Positions 25,245 to 33,637 of a stretch of 64,000 nt of DNA are shown here, piece after piece; position 1 is the stretch's first letter, and every line of letters begins with the position of its first letter. Below the pieces are notes generated by a model. That model ran no database searches, was not told where the DNA came from, and saw only the letters and a list, made by a program, of their open reading frames with translations. A program made the position numbers and the translations under genes. This DNA is from Dysgonomonas sp. Marseille-P4361 (lineage in GTDB: Bacteria > Bacteroidota > Bacteroidia > Bacteroidales > Dysgonomonadaceae), in NCBI RefSeq assembly GCF_900343125.1, contig NZ_OPYL01000002.1, positions 62,001 to 126,000 on the forward strand, written 5' to 3'.

Positions 25245-26063
25245 ATGACGAAAATTTACGATATAACTAATAAATTGAGAGCCGAATCGAAACTGATCCC
25301 GATTAATCGCTTAGAACTTGAAGATGCTCTCAATACGCTTATAAATAGAGTATTGTTCCCAATATGCGATCAGGAGAAGTCGCGCGAGAAGAAACTCTAT
25401 TATTTCTATTCGGTATTGGTAGAAAATATAACAGCTCTGCTGGATAGAAAGCAAGCTGAGGAAACGGTTGATACTTTTATAGCCAAGCTGCCCGAAATTC
25501 AAGATCGCTTGTTTAAAGAAGCTGCTGTGTACTACGAAAATGATCCTGCCGCCAAATCGGTAGAAGAAGTGATTTTGACTTATCCCGGTTTTTTCGCTCA
25601 GGTGGTTTATCGTATTTCACACGAATTTTATAAGATGAAAACCCCGATAATACCAAGACTATTTTCTGAATATGCACATTCTAAGGTAGGAGTGGATATT
25701 AATCCGGGAGCAGAGATTGGAGATAATCTTTATATCGACCATGGTACAGGTATCGTAATAGGTGAAACAACCATTATAGGGAAGAATGTGAAGATTTATC
25801 AAGGGGTAACACTAGGAGCATTGTTTGTAACCAAGAGTTTATCGAACGAAAAGCGTCATCCTACCATAGAAGATAATGTGGTTATCTATGCCGGAGCAAC
25901 TATTCTAGGAGGAACAACAGTAGTTGGTCACGACTCGGTGATAGGGGGTAATGCCTGGCTGACGAAAAGTGTGGTTCCTTATTCTCTTGTACAACAAAAT
26001 GCAGAGATCAGAATACATAATACACTCAATTCGAAAGGCGATATATTAGATTTTAATATATAA
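25245..26063 (+). CDS. cysE: Serine O-acetyltransferase
   Basis: 272 residues: a helical N-terminal domain (about 1-140) and a left-handed parallel beta-helix. Catalytic Asp151 (VDINPGAEIG) and His166 (YIDHGTGIVIG) are 15 residues apart, as Asp143/His158 in the E. coli enzyme. It transfers acetyl from acetyl-CoA to serine, the first step of cysteine synthesis. The hexapeptide turns run through GVTLGALF and GATILGGTTVVGHDSVIGGNAWL. The enlarged N-terminal region and the NIEKRHPTIEDNV-type loop fit the EpsC-like group. No cysteine synthase gene is adjacent. Confidence 0.94.
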   Translation: MTKIYDITNKLRAESKLIPINRLELEDALNTLINRVLFPICDQEKSREKKLYYFYSVLVENITALLDRKQAEETVDTFIAKLPEIQDRLFKEAAVYYENDPAAKSVEEVILTYPGFFAQVVYRISHEFYKMKTPIIPRLFSEYAHSKVGVDINPGAEIGDNLYIDHGTGIVIGETTIIGKNVKIYQGVTLGALFVTKSLSNEKRHPTIEDNVVIYAGATILGGTTVVGHDSVIGGNAWLTKSVVPYSLVQQNAEIRIHNTLNSKGDILDFNI

Positions 26064-26130
26064 AATTTAAATAGGTCTATAATTCAATTTTTTTACTACT
26101 TTCGTAGATTACTTCAAACATCGTCATAGT

Positions 26131-26586
26131 ATGGAAGCAAGCGCAAATAGAGATGCAGTAACGCTGGTTAAGGATACGTTTCAGGAAGCTATAGATATTT
26201 TAGCAAAAGAGTATCAAGGTAGTTCCTTGACAGATATTTTTATTACAGTAGATAAAGAGAGTGGAGAGGTTGCTTTTTTCGACGATGAGGAGAATAAGGT
26301 AGCCGAAATAGTGATTTTCAATTGGGTTGATAAAGTAGATTCACTCGATGATCGGGAGGTTATTTCTGTATTGAGGAATGCTACAGAGCAACTAGACGAT
26401 GAGGATAAATTCTCTTCCCTCGATATATATAAACCGTTTTCGGTGAATTATGCCGATGAGAATATGGCTGTTATAGAAGAGCTGTTGCTGATAAACGAAG
26501 ACTCGGTTGTAGAGTTGAGTAATGACCTGCTCGATAAATTAGATAAAGAATTCGACGATTTTCTAGATAAATTATTGAAAGAGTAA
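26131..26586 (+). CDS. Small acidic protein of unknown function
   Basis: 151 residues, very acidic, no signal peptide or membrane segment. Notable stretches are TDIFITVDKESGEVAFFDDEENKVAEIVIFNWVD and a C-terminus LSNDLLDKLDKEFDDFLDKLLKE that looks like an amphipathic helix. I recognise no domain. It stands alone between serine acetyltransferase and the convergent nuclease gene. A near-match promoter TACTTTCG lies at 26097-26104. The regular acidic composition suggests a protein-binding or regulatory role, but that is a guess. Confidence 0.8.
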   Translation: MEASANRDAVTLVKDTFQEAIDILAKEYQGSSLTDIFITVDKESGEVAFFDDEENKVAEIVIFNWVDKVDSLDDREVISVLRNATEQLDDEDKFSSLDIYKPFSVNYADENMAVIEELLLINEDSVVELSNDLLDKLDKEFDDFLDKLLKE

Positions 26587-26595
26587 ATATAAAAT

Positions 26596-27069
26596 TTACT
26601 CTTTCTTTTTCTTTCTGAACTCGAATGGAGACATAGGGTTCTTTTTACTCCATATATTCAATTTCTCGCTTCTGGCTATTTGCTCCAATGAGTCAAGTCT
26701 GGGATTGTCTACAAAGTGGCTGTAATACCAAGCCAATCCGTTTCTGACCATTTCTTCGTTCACGTTTATTCCATCAACATATACTGTGCCTAAGGTGCGG
26801 TCGTATTGGTCTATATCTTCAACGGTTACTTCGACTAACTTTCCATAGCATAGATCGTTCAGTAGTTGTCGCGACTTAGTGCCGAAATCTTGTCCTCTTT
26901 CGGGAGCATCTATTCCGTACAAACGAACTTTTATCTTCTCGTTGGTGATTGTCTTCATCGTGAAAGTATCACCGTCGGCAACACTCACAACTTCACCTGT
27001 TATCGTGTTCGAATTGGGATCGCAGGATGTTAATAATGCGATGATAAAAAGAAATATCAATTTGTACAT
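26596..27069 (-). CDS. Thermonuclease (SNase-family) lipoprotein
   Basis: 157 residues with lipobox LTSC (Cys16). The SNase site is complete: Arg49 and Glu57 (KVRLYGIDAPERG, spacing of 8 as Arg35/Glu43 in the staphylococcal enzyme) and Arg91 (QYDRTLGTVYVDG), with Asp32 and Asp34 in VADGDTF for calcium. It should cut DNA and RNA outside the inner membrane, for nucleic-acid scavenging or defence. It starts 5 bases after the end of the phosphatase gene on the same strand, suggesting one transcript. Confidence 0.94.
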   Translation of the reverse strand: MYKLIFLFIIALLTSCDPNSNTITGEVVSVADGDTFTMKTITNEKIKVRLYGIDAPERGQDFGTKSRQLLNDLCYGKLVEVTVEDIDQYDRTLGTVYVDGINVNEEMVRNGLAWYYSHFVDNPRLDSLEQIARSEKLNIWSKKNPMSPFEFRKKKKE

Positions 27070-27074
27070 AATAG

Positions 27075-27785
27075 TTATAGTTTAGATGCTATTTCTTTCC
27101 CTTTGTTTACATAGCTCATATCTGCCATAGAGTGTACGGTGAACTCCCCATCTTGATAAGTAACTTCGCATACAGCAGCATTCTCTAGCGGTTTTTCGAA
27201 GTATTTATCACCACCAAGCCCAAGCAACATGGCAAGGATACTCATGCCGTGAGAAACGACTAAAATATTTCCGTCTCCTTGCTCTATTTCTCGTATCGCT
27301 ATCTCTCTCAAGCTTTCCTGAGTACGAGCTTCTACCTGAGAAAAACTCTCAGCCATATTTAGTCTGTCGATTGCTTTAACTGCATTAAGGACTTCTTTGT
27401 AGCTAATCTTCTTAGCCAGAATATCTTTCACCATTTCGTCCATCGATACATAATGAAGATAAAGAGCGGCACTGTTCCACATCACATGATTGTAGTCAGC
27501 CTCGAAGCTTCCAAAACAAGCTTCGCGTAACCCGGGCATCTCTACGATAGGTAGGTCATCTTGTTCTTTCGCTCCAAGTATGATTTGCGAAGTTTGTCTT
27601 GTTCTGCGTAAATCGCTGCAATAAGCTGTTCTGAAATTAATATCACTAAGTCCGTATCCTAAGTGACGAGCAGCTTCTATGCCCTCATTTGTAAGGGGTG
27701 AATCGCACCACCCTTGTACTTTGTCGAGTGTGTTCATCAATGTTTTCCCATGACGAACCACATATATTCTAAGTTTATTTGACAT
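27075..27785 (-). CDS. Histidine phosphatase family protein (phosphoglycerate mutase-like)
   Basis: 236 residues. The catalytic RHG motif is Arg11-His12-Gly13 in VVRHGKTLMN, with GWCDSPLTNEG, CSDLRRTRQTSQII and the late His in VSHGMSILAML completing the phosphate pocket; Glu in REACFGSFE is the likely proton donor. These enzymes remove phosphate from small molecules; substrate is not predictable. It is followed by the nuclease lipoprotein gene after 5 bases. No export signal, so cytoplasmic, in contrast to its operon partner. Confidence 0.93.
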   Translation of the reverse strand: MSNKLRIYVVRHGKTLMNTLDKVQGWCDSPLTNEGIEAARHLGYGLSDINFRTAYCSDLRRTRQTSQIILGAKEQDDLPIVEMPGLREACFGSFEADYNHVMWNSAALYLHYVSMDEMVKDILAKKISYKEVLNAVKAIDRLNMAESFSQVEARTQESLREIAIREIEQGDGNILVVSHGMSILAMLLGLGGDKYFEKPLENAAVCEVTYQDGEFTVHSMADMSYVNKGKEIASKL

Positions 27786-27814
27786 TATATATTTTAAATT
27801 ATAACACTAATAGC

Positions 27815-28420
27815 CTAAAACCTATAATTAGCTCCTATCTTCAAACCATACTCCGAAAAACGTTGATGATATGATGATAAAGGAAACGGTATCCACACAT
27901 GCATTTTATGATAAGGATTTACAAAAATAGAAAGTCCTGAATCGAAGTCATATTTACCTCCAATACCTAAAACAGTTCCTAGGCCGGATTGTTTATTAAC
28001 AGAATTATTTTTCGATACTTCGAAGTCTAATAGGAAACCTGCATTTAAGAAGATGTATTTTCCTAAATTTATATTTGTTGTAAGAGGTATCGTTAGTAGT
28101 TTTATATTTTCGTTCCATGACGAGTGATTATACTTTTCTCCCATGTATGGAGGAGTGATTCTTATTTTAGATCTGGAAAATTCTAAACCACTTTGTAGCT
28201 CTATACGTTTGCTTAGGATGAAAGTGTAGCTGGCACCTAATGTGTAAAAACCTTTTCCATCTATACTGGCATCTCCATCTTCTTCACACGCAAAAGAATC
28301 GTTCCCTCCTATAAAAGTTGTATGAATACCCACTTTATGTTTGGAAGTCTTTTCAATATTTTGAGCATTGATACTCACCGAAAAACAGAATAATAATATG
28401 TAGCTTAAATAAAATTTCAT
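27815..28420 (-). CDS. Outer-membrane beta-barrel protein (small, OmpW/OmpA-like barrel)
   Basis: 201 residues with a signal peptide cleaved near INAQ. The rest shows alternating strands and turns: GFYTLGASYTFILSKRIELQSGLEFSRS, TIPLTTNINLGKYIFLNAGFLLDFEVS, LGIGGKYDFDSGLSIFVNPY and the end YGLKIGANYRF with terminal Phe, the usual barrel C-terminus. It matches the general porin-family/outer-membrane beta-barrel type of Bacteroidota. Function unknown. It lies 31 bases after the thioesterase gene on the same strand. Confidence 0.82.
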   Translation of the reverse strand: MKFYLSYILLFCFSVSINAQNIEKTSKHKVGIHTTFIGGNDSFACEEDGDASIDGKGFYTLGASYTFILSKRIELQSGLEFSRSKIRITPPYMGEKYNHSSWNENIKLLTIPLTTNINLGKYIFLNAGFLLDFEVSKNNSVNKQSGLGTVLGIGGKYDFDSGLSIFVNPYHKMHVWIPFPLSSYHQRFSEYGLKIGANYRF

Positions 28421-28451
28421 AATAATTATCTTTTCAGAAGATAGGTTAAAT

Positions 28452-28859
28452 TTATTTCCAAGTTAAATAGTCAACAAATACTTTGTCAAACATTTCGGGC
28501 ATCACAACCTTCCCGTCGACAAGGCAGACTACTTCTATATCGGCCTTTGCACACAACGTATTGTCAGGTATTCGGGTTATCTCCTGATGAAAATAATAGC
28601 GCACACCTTCGCGCACTGCAGTCGCTGTACAAACAAATTCCTCTGAGCCTCTTAACGAATTACGATAATTGATATTTACATTCCGTACCACGGGGATAAT
28701 GTTTGCTTCGGTGAGGTCGCGTAGGCGAAGTCCGCACTGCTCCATCAATTCGTGGCGAGTAGCCTCAAAATAATGTAGGTAGATGGCATTGTTGACCACT
28801 CCTTGCGAATCGCACTCGTAGTCGCGCACCTTCATTTTGTTTTCGTATATTTTTGCCAT
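28452..28859 (-). CDS. Acyl-CoA thioesterase (4HBT hot-dog), copy 2
   Basis: 135 residues forming a single hot-dog domain. The active-site region is KMKVRDYECDSQGVVNNAIYLHYFEATRHELMEQ, with Asp in CDSQG at the nucleophile/base position of 4-hydroxybenzoyl-CoA thioesterase-type enzymes, and later YRNSLRGSEEFVCTATAV. It hydrolyses an acyl-CoA or related thioester; the substrate is unknown. It is a clear paralogue of the thioesterase encoded 277 bases upstream; the small membrane gene sits between them. Confidence 0.92.
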   Translation of the reverse strand: MAKIYENKMKVRDYECDSQGVVNNAIYLHYFEATRHELMEQCGLRLRDLTEANIIPVVRNVNINYRNSLRGSEEFVCTATAVREGVRYYFHQEITRIPDNTLCAKADIEVVCLVDGKVVMPEMFDKVFVDYLTWK

Positions 28860-28882
28860 AGTTTGTATTCTTAATGTGTTAA

Positions 28883-29128
28883 CTATTTTTTTCTAAAACT
28901 TCTGTAAAGCAAATAAGTCAGACCTATTGTGATGATGATGAAAACAGATGAAATGATACCGAAGACTTCTATGGCTTGCTCATGATATACAACTATACCA
29001 TTAAAATATCGTCCTTCCGAATTGTAAGGAAGATTCATACGATTTATAAACGCAGTTGTAAATAAGACGCTAAGACCCACCGATACCAGCAATAAAAAGG
29101 AAAGGATAATTTTTCTTACTGTTTTCAT
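28883..29128 (-). CDS. Small two-helix membrane protein
   Basis: 81 residues: helix one at about 8-29 (IILSFLLLVSVGLSVLFTTAF), an outside loop with RMNLPYNSEGRYFNGIVVYHEQAIEV, and helix two at about 54-74 (IISSVFIIITIGLTYLLY) ending in RSFRKK. It looks like a real gene because its start and stop fit exactly between the two thioesterase genes (8- and 23-base gaps). No family recognised. Confidence 0.72.
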   Translation of the reverse strand: MKTVRKIILSFLLLVSVGLSVLFTTAFINRMNLPYNSEGRYFNGIVVYHEQAIEVFGIISSVFIIITIGLTYLLYRSFRKK

Positions 29129-29136
29129 AATTCAAC

Positions 29137-29571
29137 TCAATCGATTAGAAATTTACCTAGCTTCTCGTCAAACAAATCGGGCTTGCCAACTTTTCCATTT
29201 ACCATACATGCCGTTTCTACTTTGGCTGTAGAGCAAACTTTATTGTCCTTCAATCGGATAATCTTTTGATGAAATATGTAACGGATACCTTCTTTTTCTA
29301 TTTTGTCTACTGTACAGATAAAGTCGTTTGCCCCTCTCAGAGAATGCTTGTAACGGATGTACACACTCACCACAACAGCATCTATTCCCTCTTGATGCAG
29401 TTCGTAAAAGTTTAATCCGTTCTCTTCCAGAAATTCGTGGCGAACTACCTCGTAGTAGTGTTGATAGTTGGCATTGTTCACAATACCTTGTGCGTCGCAT
29501 TCGTAGTCGCGCACCTTCATTTTGAATTCGTATAGTGGTTTGTTTTCTTTCATGTCGGTTTGTGTATTCAT
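29137..29571 (-). CDS. Acyl-CoA thioesterase (4HBT hot-dog), copy 1
   Basis: 144 residues, one hot-dog domain with KMKVRDYECDAQGIVNNANYQHYYEVVRHEFLEE as the active-site helix region and RYKHSLRGANDFICTVDKI after it. It is strongly similar to the downstream copy along the whole length. An alternative start at the seventh residue (MKENKPLYEF) is equally plausible. It follows purL by 45 bases on the same strand, so read-through from purL could express it. Substrate unknown; possible house-cleaning of acyl-CoA or tolerance to stalled acyl intermediates. Confidence 0.92.
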   Translation of the reverse strand: MNTQTDMKENKPLYEFKMKVRDYECDAQGIVNNANYQHYYEVVRHEFLEENGLNFYELHQEGIDAVVVSVYIRYKHSLRGANDFICTVDKIEKEGIRYIFHQKIIRLKDNKVCSTAKVETACMVNGKVGKPDLFDEKLGKFLID

Positions 29572-29616
29572 AAAAATGGCACAGAAGTCTCCGTGCCATT
29601 CTTATATAAATGTCTG

Positions 29617-32600
29617 TTATTTCTTAATATTCTTTATCCATTCTCTGGCATTCACAAAGGCTTCCATCCAAGGTGTGAAATCATCTTTGCGATTCTCGAA
29701 TGGATAGTGCGCACATTGCCAAGGGAACAACGAACGCTCTAAGTGAGGCATGATAGCCAAGTGGCGACCATCTTTAGATACTACTCCGGCTGTATCAAAG
29801 TCCGAACCATTCGGATTGCCCGGATATTCACTGTAGCAATATTTAGCAACAATGTTGTACTCCGATTCTGGTTTAGGCATTGCGAAACGTCCTTCACCGT
29901 GTGCCACCCAGATACCAAGCTTGCTACCCGATAGAGAGCCAAACATCACAGATGAGTTCTGAGGAATCTCTACACTAATATAGGTAGACTCAAACTTGTG
30001 AGAGGCGTTATGTTCCATCTTAGGTTTTACATCATGCTCTGGATAAACCAATCCCAGTTCCATCATCAACTGGCAACCGTTACATACACCAAGGCTTAGC
30101 GTGTCTTTGCGTTCGTAGTATTTACGAAGCGTTTCTTTCGCTTTCTCGTTGTACATAAAGCTTCCTGCCCATCCTTTAGCAGATCCAAGTACGTCAGAGT
30201 TTGAGAATCCTCCACAGAAAACAATCAGATTGATGTCTTCCAGTGTTTCTCTCCCCGATGCAAGGTCTGTCATGTGAACGTCTTTTACGTCAAAGCCAGC
30301 AAGGTATAGCGAATAAGCCATTTCGCGTTCTCCATTCGTTCCTTTTTCGCGGATGATAGCTGCTTTTAAGCCTGTAGCTTCTCTTCTGTTAGGATCAATG
30401 TTGAATTGAGCAAATCGTCCGGTAAAAGAAGGACTATAGTTGAATTGCAATGGTTGTTTTTTGTAGTTTTCGAAACGTTCGGCAGCCAATTTCTCTCCCG
30501 TTTGTTTACGATCCAATAAGTATGAAGGTTCGAACCAAGTATCGCGTAACGCATCGATGTCGAATTCTTGTACAAATGCATCTTTTTGGATAACCAACTT
30601 GCGATCTTCGATAGGGCGTGCAACGATAGCAAATCCGATACCATAATCATCCAATATTTTTTCTACCAAATGATGATGTTTTACTTGGATCAATACTCCT
30701 GGATTTTCGGAGAATAATATTTTGATTAGGTCTGCATGATGAAGCTTGTCTAAACGAGCCTCCAAACCTCCTTGCGGATTAGCAAAGCACATTTCAAGCA
30801 TTGTGGTTATCATACCTCCTGCCGAGATGTCGTGACCTGCCAATACCAATCCTCTGTCGATCAGTTCCTGAACAGCAGAGAATGCATTTTTGAAATATTC
30901 GGGGTCTTGTACTGTCGGAGCTTCTTCACCTACTTTACTCAACGTTTGGGCAAAAGCAGAGCCTCCTAACTTGAACGTGTCGAAAGAAAAGTCGATATAG
31001 TATAGGTATGTCCCTTTTATGTAAGCTAATACCGGAGAAACAATCTTGCGAATGTTCTTCACTTCACCGGCAGCAGAAATAATCACTGTTCCCGGAGAAT
31101 ATACTTTCTCGTCACCATATTTTTGAGTCATCGACAAGGAGTCTTTTCCTGTCGGTATATTAATGCCCAATTCGCATGCAAAGTCGGAACAAGCTTCTAC
31201 GGCTTTGTACAATCTTGCATCTTCTCCCGGATTCTTACAAGGCCACATCCAGTTAGCACTCAATGATATGCCTTTCAGTCCGTCTTCGATAGGAGCAAAC
31301 ACGATATTTGTCAACGATTCGGCAATAGCAAGTACAGAACCAGCAGCCGGATCTACCATCGCTGCCTGAGGAGCATGACCGATAGATGTCGCAATACCCA
31401 CTTTCCCTTTATAGTCTAGGGCAACAGCACCAAGGTCGCTCAATGGTAATTGAATTTCTCCTTGCGTTTGTTGACGTGCTACCTTACCCGTTACCGAACG
31501 GTCAACTTTGTTTGTCAACCAGTCTTTACAAGCTACAGCCTCTAGTTGAAGAACATTTTTTACATATTCGTCAAGCTGTGTAATATCATATTCTGGGTTT
31601 GTATATGTTTCGTCAAGCGTTTCGTCGCGCATGATTGTTTTAGGCGCTTTACCGAAGAAATCTTCTAGTTTAAGATCAATCGGACGTTTTCCGTCAGCTT
31701 GTTCAAATACGAATTTCATATCGTCGGTAGTTTCACCCACAACGTACATCGGCGAGCGTTCGCGGTCGGCTATACGCTTGATCATATCTGTTGCTTCTTC
31801 CGGAATCAAAAGCCCCATACGCTCCTGACTCTCATTTCCCACTATTTCTTTCGAAGATAGGGTAGGGTCGCCCACAGGCAATTTCGATACGTCGATTTTT
31901 CCTCCGGTAGCTTCTACAAGCTCCGACAGACAGTTTAGGTGTCCGCCTGCACCGTGGTCGTGTATCGATACGATTGGGTTATTATCTGCTTCTGCCAGCG
32001 CACGGATAACGTTTGCTGTACGTTTTTGCATTTCAGGATTTGCACGTTGTACGGCATTCAATTCAATTCCGCTCGAAAATTCACCGGTGTCAACAGACGA
32101 TACAGCTCCACCACCCATTCCGATGCGGTAGTTGTCTCCTCCAAGTATCACTACTTTTTCTCCCGGTTTAGGATCACCTTTCAGCGCATCGCGTCTGTTA
32201 GCATATCCTACACCGCCGGCAAGCATGATTACTTTGTCGTAGGCAAATTTCTTCCTGTTCTCTTCGTGTTCGAATGTCAATAAGGAGCCACAGATAAGCG
32301 GTTGCCCAAATTTGTTTCCGAAGTCCGATGCTCCATTAGAAGCTTTAATTAGTATTTCCTCAGGTGTCTGATACAGCCAAGGTCTTTCCTGCATTGTTTC
32401 TTCCCATGCTTTACCCGCTTTGGTGCGAGGGTAAGATGTCATATAAACAGCCGTTCCTGCTATTGGGAGTGATGCTTTACCTCCACCCAGACGGTCGCGA
32501 ATTTCACCTCCCGAACCTGTAGCAGCACCATTGAAAGGTTCTACAGTTGTAGGGAAGTTGTGAGTCTCTGCTTTCAGCGAAATAACCGATTTGATTGGTT

Positions 32601-33306
32601 TTACTTCAAAGAAGCTAGGCTTATCGCCATCTGTAGGGGCAAATTGTTCTATTTCGGGTCCTTGGTTAAAGGCTACGTTGTCTTTGTAAGCCGAAACTAG
32701 TTTGTTCGGGTTAGTTTGCGATGTTTTCTTGATCAATTTGAAAAGAGAACTTTCTTTCTCTTCACCATCGATGATAAATACACCGTTGAATATTTTGTGA
32801 CGGCAGTGTTCTGAGTTTACTTGCGAGAAGCCGAAAACTTCGCTGTCTGTTAGTTTTCTGCCCAAACGTTCGCTCACACTGTTCAGGTACTCTATTTCAT
32901 CTTCGCTAAGCGCCAATCCTTCTTGCTGATTGTATGCGTTGATATCATCTATTTCGATGATAGGCTCAGGCTGTCTCGAGATAGTAAATACATCCTGATT
33001 CAATCCGTCATAAATGCGTTGAAGCATCGGATCATGCTCAGCATTGCTGTTGTCAACAGGGAAAAACTCTTCGATACGAATGATACCTTCGATACCCATG
33101 TTTTGAGTAATTTCTACAGCATTCGTACTCCAAGGAGTAATCATCTCTCTGCGCGGTCCTACGAAAAAACCGGTCAGCTTGTCTGCTTCTAATAATACAG
33201 CTTCGCTAAACGCCCAAGTTAGTCGTTGGATAGATTCGTCGCTAAGTGTAGTGTTTGATTGAACAGCAATAATGCTTTTAGAGGGGGTTTGAAAGAAGAA
33301 AACCAT
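29617..33306 (-). CDS. purL: Phosphoribosylformylglycinamidine synthase (large single-chain form)
   Basis: 1229 residues, the long PurL that fuses synthetase and glutaminase. The synthetase part includes SEHCRHKIFNG near residue 168 and AETHNFPTTVEPFNGAATGSGGEIRD; the C-terminal glutaminase has the Cys nucleophile in LGVCNGCQLMMELG near residue 1070, WVAHGEGRFAMP and the closing MPHLERSLFPWQ. It converts FGAR to FGAM with glutamine and ATP in purine synthesis. It has its own promoter at 33349-33356. Other pur genes are not adjacent, as is common in Bacteroidota. Confidence 0.98.
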   Translation of the reverse strand: MVFFFQTPSKSIIAVQSNTTLSDESIQRLTWAFSEAVLLEADKLTGFFVGPRREMITPWSTNAVEITQNMGIEGIIRIEEFFPVDNSNAEHDPMLQRIYDGLNQDVFTISRQPEPIIEIDDINAYNQQEGLALSEDEIEYLNSVSERLGRKLTDSEVFGFSQVNSEHCRHKIFNGVFIIDGEEKESSLFKLIKKTSQTNPNKLVSAYKDNVAFNQGPEIEQFAPTDGDKPSFFEVKPIKSVISLKAETHNFPTTVEPFNGAATGSGGEIRDRLGGGKASLPIAGTAVYMTSYPRTKAGKAWEETMQERPWLYQTPEEILIKASNGASDFGNKFGQPLICGSLLTFEHEENRKKFAYDKVIMLAGGVGYANRRDALKGDPKPGEKVVILGGDNYRIGMGGGAVSSVDTGEFSSGIELNAVQRANPEMQKRTANVIRALAEADNNPIVSIHDHGAGGHLNCLSELVEATGGKIDVSKLPVGDPTLSSKEIVGNESQERMGLLIPEEATDMIKRIADRERSPMYVVGETTDDMKFVFEQADGKRPIDLKLEDFFGKAPKTIMRDETLDETYTNPEYDITQLDEYVKNVLQLEAVACKDWLTNKVDRSVTGKVARQQTQGEIQLPLSDLGAVALDYKGKVGIATSIGHAPQAAMVDPAAGSVLAIAESLTNIVFAPIEDGLKGISLSANWMWPCKNPGEDARLYKAVEACSDFACELGINIPTGKDSLSMTQKYGDEKVYSPGTVIISAAGEVKNIRKIVSPVLAYIKGTYLYYIDFSFDTFKLGGSAFAQTLSKVGEEAPTVQDPEYFKNAFSAVQELIDRGLVLAGHDISAGGMITTMLEMCFANPQGGLEARLDKLHHADLIKILFSENPGVLIQVKHHHLVEKILDDYGIGFAIVARPIEDRKLVIQKDAFVQEFDIDALRDTWFEPSYLLDRKQTGEKLAAERFENYKKQPLQFNYSPSFTGRFAQFNIDPNRREATGLKAAIIREKGTNGEREMAYSLYLAGFDVKDVHMTDLASGRETLEDINLIVFCGGFSNSDVLGSAKGWAGSFMYNEKAKETLRKYYERKDTLSLGVCNGCQLMMELGLVYPEHDVKPKMEHNASHKFESTYISVEIPQNSSVMFGSLSGSKLGIWVAHGEGRFAMPKPESEYNIVAKYCYSEYPGNPNGSDFDTAGVVSKDGRHLAIMPHLERSLFPWQCAHYPFENRKDDFTPWMEAFVNAREWIKNIKK

Positions 33307-33637
33307 ACTTTTGCTTATTGTTTATATTTGATGTTTTTAATAGGCATACAAAGGTAGTAAAAAATGATAGTTTAATCTAATAAGGAAAGGATAAAAAAGG
33401 CTTACTTCTCATGTAAAAGTGTTAAGGGGCGGATTGAAATTGTGAACACAGCCGAATGATATGAATATCAATCTGTTTTAAGTGATAATATTTGTTGTAA
33501 AACATTATTCAATGTTTTGTTACACACTAATTAATAAATATCTTTACTGCATGTTGGACTATGTTATTGAAATAGTCAGCAAATAATGCCCATCTTCATT
33601 TTTAACGTCATAAACTGACACTAACCAGATCTATACT
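33307..33637. other. Divergent intergenic region between purL and GH78
   Basis: 331 bases. The left end holds the purL promoter. Positions 33420-33637 are AT-rich with no gene, no perfect TAnnTTTG toward GH78 and no clear hairpin; a regulated promoter lacking the consensus is likely there. Confidence 0.6.
33349..33356 (-). promoter_or_regulatory. Promoter -7 element TACCTTTG of purL
   Basis: Perfect TAnnTTTG on the minus strand; implies a leader of about 35 bases. Confidence 0.75.
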
